The position numbers and the translations under genes are program-made. The notes under the pieces were generated by a model that searched no databases, was not told the origin of the DNA, and saw nothing but the letters and a program-made list of their open reading frames with translations. From assembly GCF_002994045.1 (NCBI RefSeq), contig NZ_MQUC01000003.1:472501-536500 (forward strand): a DNA stretch of 64,000 nucleotides, given 5' to 3'. Positions within the stretch are counted from its first letter, which is position 1; every line of letters begins with the position of its first letter. Of the stretch, positions 53,666 through 62,727 are shown piece by piece. Source of the stretch: Nonlabens agnitus. GTDB lineage: Bacteria > Bacteroidota > Bacteroidia > Flavobacteriales > Flavobacteriaceae.

Positions 53666-54468
53666 AACAGCACTTCTTCTACATATTTGCCTGTTTTCTG
53701 CTGCTTTCCAGCACTGCATTTGCGCAGTTTAAAATTCCTAAAAAGCCCAGCAGTGAATCAAAACAAACGGCACTCTACGACTATGTGGACTTGCTGGACG
53801 CTAGTCAGAAAGCAGCATTGACCAGCAAACTGTTGCGTTATGCAGATAGCACCAGTACACAAATCGTGGTGGCGATCATAAGTAGTACAGAAGGTGAAGA
53901 TATTTCAATGGTGTCTGCAGAATGGGGCGAGCAATGGGGCATAGGTCAGGCAGATGAAGGTAACGGTATTCTAATTCTGCTCGCTCGAGATGATAGACGC
54001 GTTGATATAGCTACCGGCTACGGCATCGAGTACCGGTTAACCGATTTGATGTCAGAGCGCATCATCAATCGTGTTATCATACCAGAATTTAAAAGAGGCG
54101 ATTACTACGCAGGCCTAGACAAAGCCGCCGATGCTATTTTCGCTGCGCTAAACGGCGAGTTTACCGAAACTCGGGATTTCTCAAAAAGTTCTGGTGTTCC
54201 GGTTCAAGCGATCATCGTCTTGGGCTTTATCATTCTAGTCATTATCATGAGTATCAAGAATCGAAACAACGATGGTAATAACGGCGGCCGTAGATCTGGC
54301 GCTTCTTTACTAGACATTATTGTCCTCAGCAGTTTGGGTCGCGGTGGTTTTGGCGATGGTGGCAGTTTTGGCGGTGGTTCCAGCGGCGGCTTTGGCGGCG
54401 GCGGCGGTTTCGGTGGTGGCTTTGGCGGCGGTGGCTTCGGCGGCGGTGGCGCTAGTGGTGGATGGTAG
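53662..54468 (+). CDS. TPM-domain membrane protein with glycine-rich tail (YgcG-like)
   Basis: 268 residues from TTG 53662. Signal peptide MKQHFFYIFACFLLLSSTAFAQ, periplasmic TPM domain (DYVDLLDASQKAALTSKLL, VAIISSTEGEDISM, NGILILLARDDRRVDIATGYGIEYRLTD), a membrane helix (about 175-193) and a glycine/serine-rich C-terminus (GGGFGGGFGGGGFGGGG, ending GASGGW). This is the usual YgcG layout. Third gene of the lemA-TPM-TPM operon, likely envelope-related. Confidence 0.9.
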   Translation: MKQHFFYIFACFLLLSSTAFAQFKIPKKPSSESKQTALYDYVDLLDASQKAALTSKLLRYADSTSTQIVVAIISSTEGEDISMVSAEWGEQWGIGQADEGNGILILLARDDRRVDIATGYGIEYRLTDLMSERIINRVIIPEFKRGDYYAGLDKAADAIFAALNGEFTETRDFSKSSGVPVQAIIVLGFIILVIIMSIKNRNNDGNNGGRRSGASLLDIIVLSSLGRGGFGDGGSFGGGSSGGFGGGGGFGGGFGGGGFGGGGASGGW

Positions 54469-54637
54469 GTTGATCTTAATTCTTCATTTCGTTTTTAATT
54501 AATTCGTTTAGCTGCATTTAGAGTTTTTCTACGTCGCTTACCTTTTCTTACATCGATCCAGCCTGTGCAAATGTTTGGATCAAAGGCTTTTATAAAATTT
54601 GGCACTTTCATTGATTGGGTTTTAAAAAATCCAGATC

Positions 54638-55054
54638 ATGAGAAAACTTTACTTGCTTTTTATCGTCCTTAGTCTGAGTTTCATTTCTTGTGATCCTCTA
54701 ACCGATTGTATCATTCCTACCAGACCAGAACTGCCCAGTTCAATTTTCAATACCGCAGTGGCAGGTCAATATTATGAACATAGTTTGAGAGCTCAGGTGA
54801 ATAACGATCCTCGTGATGACAGCTATGTCTACTACTTTACGGTAACCGGTTTACCTAGAGGTATGGATTATGAACAAGAAGGACGCAGACTTTTCATATT
54901 TGGGAACCCATCAGAGCGTGGCGATTATAGAATACGCGTATTTCTAACGGTAGAACCTATTTTCTTCACAGACGATGATGGAGGCATCTTGGAAGACGGC
55001 GATACGCTTTGTGAAGACTCGACCTCACGGGATTACACCTTAAGCGTGAGATAA
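54638..55054 (+). CDS. Putative lipoprotein with Ig/cadherin-like domain
   Basis: 138 residues. The lipoprotein signal MRKLYLLFIVLSLSFISC has the lipidated Cys at 19. The mature part (AVAGQYYEHSLRAQVNNDPRDDSYVYYFTVTGLPRGMDYE ... RRLFIFGNPSERGDYRIRVFLTVE) has the pattern of a single putative-Ig (He_PIG-like) domain. Three further cysteines are present. Stand-alone gene of unknown role. Confidence 0.75.
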   Translation: MRKLYLLFIVLSLSFISCDPLTDCIIPTRPELPSSIFNTAVAGQYYEHSLRAQVNNDPRDDSYVYYFTVTGLPRGMDYEQEGRRLFIFGNPSERGDYRIRVFLTVEPIFFTDDDGGILEDGDTLCEDSTSRDYTLSVR

Positions 55055-55094
55055 TAGTTATGCCAATAGATAGCTAATGCTTTTTGAATAAGCG

Positions 55095-55102
55095 TACCTT
55101 TG
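55095..55102 (+). promoter_or_regulatory. -7 promoter element TACCTTTG for the DEAD-box gene
   Basis: Matches TAnnTTTG, 16 bases upstream of the ATG. Confidence 0.55.
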
Positions 55103-55118
55103 CAGCTTAATACATTAC

Positions 55119-56396
55119 ATGACATTTAAAGAATTGGGGCTCGACGAGTCCATCCTGAAAGCTTTACAGGACCAAGGATATGAGAATCCAACACCTATTC
55201 AAGCACAATCCATTCCCATCTTATTAAAAGGCAAGGACCTACTAGGCGTTGCACAGACCGGTACCGGTAAGACAGCTGCCTTTTCCATTCCTATACTACA
55301 GCAATTGCTGGAAGGTGAAGGACCTAGAAAGAAGCGCAAGATCAGATCATTGGTGGTGACACCTACCAGAGAACTTGCGATACAGATTGATGAGAATTTT
55401 ACCGCTTACGCGAAATATACCAACATCAAAAACACCGTCATTTATGGTGGTGTCAAACAAACCAAACAAGTCTACGCACTACACCAAGGTGTCGATGTAC
55501 TCGTAGCAACACCTGGAAGGTTGCTAGATCTCATTAGTCAAAAGTATATTTCCCTGGCAGATATTGAGTATTTCGTACTTGATGAAGCAGATCAAATGCT
55601 GGACATGGGTTTTATCCATGACATCAAGAAACTACTAAAATTGTTGCCTAAACAGCGTCAATCGCTGTTTTTTAGCGCGACCATGCCTAAGGCGATCGTG
55701 GAACTTTCCCGACAAATTCTGGGAGATTTTGAGCGCGTGACTATCGAGCCAGAAAAAACCACTGCTGAAAAAGTAGAACAACGCATCTATCATGTCAACA
55801 AGAAAAATAAGACCAACTTATTGGTCCACCTTCTTGAAACTGATATGAATGATTCCACGCTGGTTTTTTCCAGAACAAAGCATGGTGCTAACAAGATCGT
55901 TAAAGACCTTGAAAAAGCAGGAATCAAAAGTGCCGCCATTCACGGTAATAAATCACAAGTGGCGCGCCAGCGTGCGCTAGGTGATTTTAAAGATGGAAAA
56001 TTACAGGCACTTGTGGCGACAGATATTGCCGCTCGCGGTATCGATATCGACGAGCTTGCCTATGTCATCAACTATGACTTGCCTAACGTTTCAGAATCTT
56101 ATGTGCACCGTATAGGTCGTACGGGTAGAGCTGGAGCCAGCGGTATGGCAGCCAGTTTCTGCATGTTGGAAGAACGACCTTTTTTGAAAGACATTGAAAA
56201 ATTGATCCAGACTAAAATACCTGTGGTGAACGATCATCCCTTTGAATTTAAAATGGAAGACGCGGCAGAGCCTAGTTTGAAAAAACAAGGAGGCAATCGC
56301 GGTCGTGGCGGTGGTCGCAACTCAAGACCATCTGGCGGCAAACCTAAATCTACTGGGAATCGCAACAAGAATAGAAGCCGCAGCTCTAATTCCTAA
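55119..56396 (+). CDS. DEAD-box RNA helicase (RhlE-like)
   Basis: 425 residues. Q motif (FKELGLDESILKALQDQGYENPTPIQ), Walker A AQTGTGKTAAF, PTRELA, TPGRLLD, DEAD in VLDEADQMLDMGF, SAT in FFSATMP, and C-terminal ARGIDI and HRIGRTGRAG. The tail is basic and rich in Gly, Arg, Asn and Ser (GGNRGRGGGRNSRPSGG ... NRSRSSNS), typical of RhlE/cold-shock helicases acting in ribosome assembly or RNA turnover. It has its own promoter and terminator. Confidence 0.95.
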   Translation: MTFKELGLDESILKALQDQGYENPTPIQAQSIPILLKGKDLLGVAQTGTGKTAAFSIPILQQLLEGEGPRKKRKIRSLVVTPTRELAIQIDENFTAYAKYTNIKNTVIYGGVKQTKQVYALHQGVDVLVATPGRLLDLISQKYISLADIEYFVLDEADQMLDMGFIHDIKKLLKLLPKQRQSLFFSATMPKAIVELSRQILGDFERVTIEPEKTTAEKVEQRIYHVNKKNKTNLLVHLLETDMNDSTLVFSRTKHGANKIVKDLEKAGIKSAAIHGNKSQVARQRALGDFKDGKLQALVATDIAARGIDIDELAYVINYDLPNVSESYVHRIGRTGRAGASGMAASFCMLEERPFLKDIEKLIQTKIPVVNDHPFEFKMEDAAEPSLKKQGGNRGRGGGRNSRPSGGKPKSTGNRNKNRSRSSNS

Positions 56397-56416
56397 CGGA
56401 TCCTATAGAATAAACC

Positions 56417-56444
56417 AAAAGCGACCTAAGAGTCGCTTTTTTTA
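56417..56444 (+). terminator. Terminator after the DEAD-box gene
   Basis: Stem AAAAGCGAC/GTCGCTTTT, loop CTAAGA, then further T residues. Confidence 0.88.
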
Positions 56445-56473
56445 TTTTTGAAAGTTAATGTTGGTAGATATTT

Positions 56474-56489
56474 CGCTTTCGCGAAAGCG
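56474..56489. repeat. Palindrome copy 18, intergenic between convergent genes
   Basis: Perfect core about 14 bases from the GNAT stop. Confidence 0.95.
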
Positions 56490-56503
56490 AACTCATCAAC
56501 AGC

Positions 56504-57022
56504 CTATTTCTTATTTAAAACGGGTCGTTCAAAAAGTGCATTTAGGGACAGTTCCATTTGTACCTGTCCTACTTTTTCAAATCCCAACCTCTGGTAATAC
56601 AGGCAAAGGCCATCGTTAGTTGCATCGCAATCCAATCTGAGGAATTGCTTTTTGGCTATGAGGGCTTTTTGAAATATGCGATGAATGAGGTGCGATCCGA
56701 TTTTCTGTCCCTTAAAATCTGGGTCAACGACCAAGGAATGAATGTAGTAGGCGCTTTCTTCTTTCTTGCCCCAATACTTGAGGTCCACATCCATCAAGCG
56801 ATACATGGCGACGAGTTTTTCATCCTTATACACAAAGGTAAATTGACCGTTTTCGAAACCTTCTTGTAGCCACTCCAATCGTTCGGCTGGTGGGTCCAGC
56901 CAGTAACTCCATTGCTTGAGATTCTGAGATTGAAGCCGTTGTGCAGCCTTCTTCAATAAACTTATCGCATCGGTAATTTGCGAAGCTTTGGGAGTTGTAT
57001 AAATAAAGTGGTGGTCCTGCAT
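56504..57022 (-). CDS. GNAT-family N-acetyltransferase
   Basis: 172 residues. The acetyl-CoA site is VDPDFKGQKIGSHLIHRIFQKAL (motif A, Q/R-x-x-G-x-G/A variant QKIGSH), followed by LDCDATNDGLCLYYQRLGFEKVG (motif B). An N-terminal helix pair LLKKAAQRLQSQNLKQW begins the domain. Substrate unknown; GNATs acetylate amines of small molecules or proteins. Single minus-strand gene. Confidence 0.88.
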   Translation of the reverse strand: MQDHHFIYTTPKASQITDAISLLKKAAQRLQSQNLKQWSYWLDPPAERLEWLQEGFENGQFTFVYKDEKLVAMYRLMDVDLKYWGKKEESAYYIHSLVVDPDFKGQKIGSHLIHRIFQKALIAKKQFLRLDCDATNDGLCLYYQRLGFEKVGQVQMELSLNALFERPVLNKK

Positions 57023-57109
57023 TTTTGGTTCTTGTTATTTTGGTAGCGCGTTCAATTGGCTAGGTTGAGCAGTGATGGCATCTTAAATCCCAAACCCATT
57101 ACAATCCAC

Positions 57110-57117
57110 TATCTTTG
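57110..57117 (+). promoter_or_regulatory. -7 promoter element TATCTTTG for the SulP gene
   Basis: Perfect TAnnTTTG match, 32 bases before the ATG. Confidence 0.55.
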
Positions 57118-57149
57118 CGCCCTTAAAAATTACATTTAAAATTTATTCC

Positions 57150-58760
<1,611 letters not shown>

Positions 58761-58778
58761 AGAATAATTAGATAGCAG

Positions 58779-59519
58779 TTATTCTGCCTCATAGACCAGC
58801 TTCATGGTAATTGATGCAGTTTTTTCTTTGCTGCTGGTGTTATAGGTGCCACCCCAAGAATAATCCTCGGCGCTGTTTTGACCGGTAATTTGAAATACGC
58901 CCATATCTGCAGATATCAAATCGCCCAAACCGCCACCTGAATTGGCAGCAATCTGCTCGGCACGTATTCTAGCGTCTTCAGTTGCTTTAGAGATCATCTC
59001 GATTTTGAGATCAGATAATTTGGTGTAGTAATATCTAGGCGACTGTGAGTAAAACTGCACTCCTTGATTGAGCAATTCCGTAACCTCGCGAGATATTTTC
59101 TCAATTTTTTCTACTTCATTGGATTGCACTTCTATGGTTTGGGATAGTTCATATCCATTGAAGGTTTCACCTTGATAGTTACCATTGGCTCCATAAATAG
59201 GCGTGGTATTTTTAGAAGTATTTACAGAGCTAAACACCATTATGGATGGATCGATACCTTTCCCTTTGAGGTAGGTCTCAATCGTTTGTTTATTGCTGGC
59301 AATTTGCTCATAGGCATCGCTCAAAACTGGACTGCTCGCCGTGAACCTTCCTTCCCAAACAATCAAATCAGATACAAAATCCTGACTGCCTAGTCCGGTA
59401 ACCTCGATGGTTCCCTGTTTTTGATTGCGATTCATAAAGGCATTGCCTAAAAAGATGGCAGATAGGACAATGGCGACTCCAAAGATGATGGCACTTAAAG
59501 CGTTTTTCATGAGGAACAA
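58779..59519 (-). CDS. SIMPL-domain protein, membrane-anchored
   Basis: 246 residues. N-terminal membrane helix (about 5-27), then the SIMPL/DUF541 domain: GTIEVTGLGSQDFVSDLIVWEGRF, ETYLKGKGIDPSIMVFSSVN, ISKATEDARIRAEQIAANSGGGLGDLISADMGVFQI. Members are periplasmic or outer-membrane associated with a beta-strand-rich oligomeric ring; role unclear, sometimes oxidative-stress related. Convergent with the SulP gene (18 bases). Confidence 0.88.
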   Translation of the reverse strand: MFLMKNALSAIIFGVAIVLSAIFLGNAFMNRNQKQGTIEVTGLGSQDFVSDLIVWEGRFTASSPVLSDAYEQIASNKQTIETYLKGKGIDPSIMVFSSVNTSKNTTPIYGANGNYQGETFNGYELSQTIEVQSNEVEKIEKISREVTELLNQGVQFYSQSPRYYYTKLSDLKIEMISKATEDARIRAEQIAANSGGGLGDLISADMGVFQITGQNSAEDYSWGGTYNTSSKEKTASITMKLVYEAE

Positions 59520-59540
59520 GTTATAGGATTAAATGTAGTA

Positions 59541-59548
59541 TAATTTTG
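59541..59548 (+). promoter_or_regulatory. -7 promoter element TAATTTTG
   Basis: Matches TAnnTTTG, 51 bases upstream of the lipoprotein ATG at 59600; this also argues against the longer upstream ORF start. Confidence 0.5.
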
Positions 59549-59599
59549 AAAAATATGATGTTAGGCTTTGGTTACATTGTCGTTGTAAAAAGTTTATCC

Positions 59600-60103
59600 A
59601 TGAAAAATACCTTGTACTTTTTGATTATCATCCTTCTTGCCTCGAGTTGTAAAAACGAGACAGATAGAACAGAAAATCCTGCTAATGATGAGGTTGAAGT
59701 TACGGCTCAAAAACCTACGCCAGTTGATTTGAGTCAAACCGATTTTGACTTTAAAACCTTTGAGGCAAGCAACAGTGATGCAGATCTTACCAGTCCTACA
59801 AAATATGCGCTGTACTTATACCCATCAACCTCTCGTGATTCCCTGAAAATAGGAATGGATGTAGGAGGAATCATGATCGACGAGGAGAAAGCGGTGGTAC
59901 TAGGAATGCCTGCAGGTGCGCTTTTCTACATACGCAGCTATTATGCCGGCACTGGAAATAACTATTACGGTCTAGAAGAAAACCGTAGGTTGATAATCTA
60001 TAAAGGCAATGTTGTGGAACCACATCCAGAAGCAGAGCCTGAGCCAACGATTTATGAAAAAATTCATTCGGTAGAAGTTTTTGCAGACTCTATTGCTCAA
60101 TAA
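59600..60103 (+). CDS. Putative lipoprotein, unknown
   Basis: 167 residues from ATG 59600, where a lipoprotein signal MKNTLYFLIIILLASSC begins (Cys17 lipidated). The upstream in-frame ATGs lie at or just after the -7 element and would spoil the signal. The mature part (TDFDFKTFEASNSDADLTSPTKYALYLYPSTSRDSLKIGMDVGGIMID) is not recognised. Near the C-terminus there is a short proline/glutamate repeat (PHPEAEPEPT). Confidence 0.75.
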   Translation: MKNTLYFLIIILLASSCKNETDRTENPANDEVEVTAQKPTPVDLSQTDFDFKTFEASNSDADLTSPTKYALYLYPSTSRDSLKIGMDVGGIMIDEEKAVVLGMPAGALFYIRSYYAGTGNNYYGLEENRRLIIYKGNVVEPHPEAEPEPTIYEKIHSVEVFADSIAQ

Positions 60104-60163
60104 TACTAGAAGGTAGGATACTTGCGTTAATGATACACAGTCGATCTCAAAAGCGACTTTTTC

Positions 60164-60964
60164 ATGCGTTTTCTTTTAGTGCTTTTCATTTTATCTTTCT
60201 TTCCGGTTCACGCTCAGAATTTGGATGTTACGAGTGGCGCGGTTGCTATTGATGATGGCTATACCTATCTAGTCACCAATAAGGAACCTTTTCCCGTTAC
60301 GGTCAAGCTAGACCTCAAACCCAATAATCTTAAAGTCAATACTTCCAAGCGTGTATTTGTCGTACCAGCAAATACCGAAAACTTTGAGATTCTCCAGATG
60401 CACATGATCAAGCGAGATACTTATGGCTATAAAGCGAGCGCTTCATATCTCATAGGTAATCAAACCCAGGAACCACTGGATTTCTTGTACCACTTGCCGT
60501 ACGCTAGAACCGCTTCCTATCGGGTTTCCCAAGGCAACAACAGCAGCAGTACACATCGTGGTAAATATGCAATCGACTTTAGCATGCCTACGGGTACGCC
60601 GGTGCACGCCGCTCGTGGTGGCCTTGTCATCGCCGTTAGGGAAGATCAGTCCTTAGGCTGCACAAAACCGAAGTGTCTAGAGTATGCCAACTACATCAAA
60701 ATCCTTCATAAAGACGGCACCATTGCAGAATATACGCACCTCATGGTCAATGGCTCACTGGTACGCAAAGGCGATAAGGTCAATAAGGACCAGCATATAG
60801 GCTATAGTGGCAATACCGGCTGGTCTACAGGTCCGCATTTGCACTTTACGGTGTATCGACCAGAATTTTCTAGACACAACCGCACGATTCCCGTACGTTT
60901 CTGGTTGGGAAATTCCGTGGCGGTTAACGAGCTTCAGGAGAATCGGCATTATCGCAAACCTTGA
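60164..60964 (+). CDS. M23-family metallopeptidase, secreted
   Basis: 266 residues. Signal peptide (MRFLLVLFILSFFPVHAQ), then a beta domain (about 20-120) and an LytM/M23 peptidase domain. The zinc ligands are the His and Asp in THRGKYAIDFSMP and the HxH in TGPHLHFTVYRP; GTPVHAARGGLV and GYSGNTGWST complete the fold. Likely cleaves peptidoglycan crosslinks in the periplasm, or other glycine-containing peptides. Single gene following the lipoprotein. Confidence 0.9.
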   Translation: MRFLLVLFILSFFPVHAQNLDVTSGAVAIDDGYTYLVTNKEPFPVTVKLDLKPNNLKVNTSKRVFVVPANTENFEILQMHMIKRDTYGYKASASYLIGNQTQEPLDFLYHLPYARTASYRVSQGNNSSSTHRGKYAIDFSMPTGTPVHAARGGLVIAVREDQSLGCTKPKCLEYANYIKILHKDGTIAEYTHLMVNGSLVRKGDKVNKDQHIGYSGNTGWSTGPHLHFTVYRPEFSRHNRTIPVRFWLGNSVAVNELQENRHYRKP

Positions 60965-61012
60965 TATTAAAAGAATCCAGCTATTTATTTGTAGAGTAGA
61001 TGGTTGGGAATT

Positions 61013-61028
61013 CGCTTTCGCGAAAGCG
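61013..61028. repeat. Palindrome copy 19, between M23 peptidase and carboxylase genes
   Basis: Full 20-mer at 61011-61030. It lies in an open frame upstream of the carboxylase start but ahead of the promoter, so it is not translated. Confidence 0.95.
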
Positions 61029-61062
61029 AACTATTCCGCATTATTTTCATCATCAAATGCTT

Positions 61063-61070
61063 TATTTTTG
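61063..61070 (+). promoter_or_regulatory. -7 promoter element TATTTTTG for the carboxylase gene
   Basis: Matches TAnnTTTG, with a TTTTC-type -33 region near 61043-61048. The ATG at 61087 is 16 bases downstream, which fixes the start. Confidence 0.6.
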
Positions 61071-61086
61071 GGAAAAAGCACCTTGC

Positions 61087-62715
61087 ATGGATTTAGACTT
61101 CAACAAAAACGAAGACCACAATAAGTTACTATTATCTCAATTGCGTCAAAAACTGGCTAAAGTCAGTCTAGGTGGCGGCGAGAAGCGCATTGAAAAGCAT
61201 CATTCCAAAGGAAAGATGACCGCTCGTGAGCGTATTGACTACTTGCTGGACGATGCAGAAAAAGCAGTGGAAATAGCTGCGTTTGCTGGTGATGGCATGT
61301 ATGCAGAGCACGGCGGCTGTCCCAGTGGTGGCGTTGTTGTAAAAATAGGTCACGTTGCAGGTCGTCAAGTGATTGTCGTGGCAAATGATGCTACTGTAAA
61401 AGCTGGTGCCTGGTTCCCTATTACGGGTAAGAAAAACCTACGTGCGCAGGAAATTGCGATGGAGAACCGTTTGCCTATCATTTACCTGGTAGATAGTGCT
61501 GGTGTGTATTTGCCTATGCAGGATGAGATTTTCCCTGATAAAGAACATTTTGGACGCATATTTAGAAACAACGCCGTGATGAGCAGCATGGGAATCACCC
61601 AGATTGCAGCCGTTATGGGTAGTTGTGTTGCCGGTGGTGCTTATCTGCCTATCATGAGTGATGAGGCATTGATCGTTGATAAAACGGGCAGCATCTTTTT
61701 GGCAGGTAGTTACTTGGTAAAGGCAGCCATAGGCGAGAGCATTGATAACGAGACGCTAGGTGGCGCGACAACGCACTGCGAGATAAGCGGTGTTACTGAT
61801 TATAAAGCCAAAGACGACAAGGATGCACTGGACAAGATCAAGCGCATCATGGACAAAATAGGCGATTATGACAAAGCTGGTTTCAACAAGGTCAAAGCGG
61901 TCAAACCTGCTAAGGATCCATCAGAACTTTATGGTGTTTTGCCACGAGAGCGCAGCGCACAATATGATATGATGGAAATTATCGAGCGCGTTATTGATGC
62001 AGATACTTTTGACGAATATAAAGCTGGCTATGGTCAAACCATTATCACGGGTTATGCTCGTATCAATGGTTGGGCGGTTGGAATCGTAGCTAATCAACGT
62101 AAAATTGTGAAGACCAAGAAAGGTGAGATGCAATTTGGCGGCGTGATCTACAGCGATAGTGCCGATAAAGCCACAAGATTTATAGCTAACTGTAACCAGA
62201 AGAAAATCCCGTTAGTGTTCTTGCAGGATGTTACTGGCTTTATGGTCGGTTCCAAAAGCGAACATGGTGGTATCATAAAAGATGGTGCTAAAATGGTGAG
62301 TGCCGTTTCCAACAGCGTGGTTCCTAAATTTACGATCGTGATAGGGAACAGCTATGGCGCTGGAAACTATGCCATGTGTGGTAAGGCATACGATCCACGA
62401 TTGATCGTGGCATGGCCTAGTGCAGAACTTGCCGTGATGTCAGGAAATAGTGCTGCTAAAGTGCTGATGCAAATTGAAAAAGCTTCGCTAGAAAAATCGG
62501 GTAAGAAATTGACCGAAGATGAAGAGAAAGAGCTTTTTGCCAAAACTAAAGACCGTTACGACGATCAGGTTTCACCGTACTATGCTGCTGCTAGAATCTG
62601 GACTGATGCGATTATTGATCCTATCGATACTAGAAAATGGATCTCCATGGGAATAGAAGCTGCCAATCATGCGCCTATTGAAAAGGACTTTAACCTTGGG
62701 GTGATACAGACGTAG
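61087..62715 (+). CDS. Acyl-CoA carboxylase, carboxyltransferase (beta) subunit
   Basis: 542 residues from ATG 61087 (MDLDFNKNEDHNKLL). The longer frame back to 61000 would translate the palindrome and the promoter and is rejected. Two crotonase-fold domains: the first has GKMTARERIDYLLD, FAGDGMYAEHGGCPSGGVVVKIG and VDSAGVYLPMQDEIFPD; the second has FLQDVTGFMVGS, GNSYGAGNYAMCGKAYDPRLIVAWP and SAELAVMSGNSAAKVL. The length and pattern fit methylcrotonyl-CoA or propionyl-CoA carboxylase; the substrate cannot be decided. The biotin-carrying alpha subunit is not in the window. Confidence 0.93.
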   Translation: MDLDFNKNEDHNKLLLSQLRQKLAKVSLGGGEKRIEKHHSKGKMTARERIDYLLDDAEKAVEIAAFAGDGMYAEHGGCPSGGVVVKIGHVAGRQVIVVANDATVKAGAWFPITGKKNLRAQEIAMENRLPIIYLVDSAGVYLPMQDEIFPDKEHFGRIFRNNAVMSSMGITQIAAVMGSCVAGGAYLPIMSDEALIVDKTGSIFLAGSYLVKAAIGESIDNETLGGATTHCEISGVTDYKAKDDKDALDKIKRIMDKIGDYDKAGFNKVKAVKPAKDPSELYGVLPRERSAQYDMMEIIERVIDADTFDEYKAGYGQTIITGYARINGWAVGIVANQRKIVKTKKGEMQFGGVIYSDSADKATRFIANCNQKKIPLVFLQDVTGFMVGSKSEHGGIIKDGAKMVSAVSNSVVPKFTIVIGNSYGAGNYAMCGKAYDPRLIVAWPSAELAVMSGNSAAKVLMQIEKASLEKSGKKLTEDEEKELFAKTKDRYDDQVSPYYAAARIWTDAIIDPIDTRKWISMGIEAANHAPIEKDFNLGVIQT

Positions 62716-62727
62716 TCCTACTTTCTC

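Noticed and set aside
61000..61086. Longer N-terminus of the carboxylase subunit (start at 61000)
   Set aside because: It would translate the palindrome and the -7 promoter element; the conserved protein begins at 61087.
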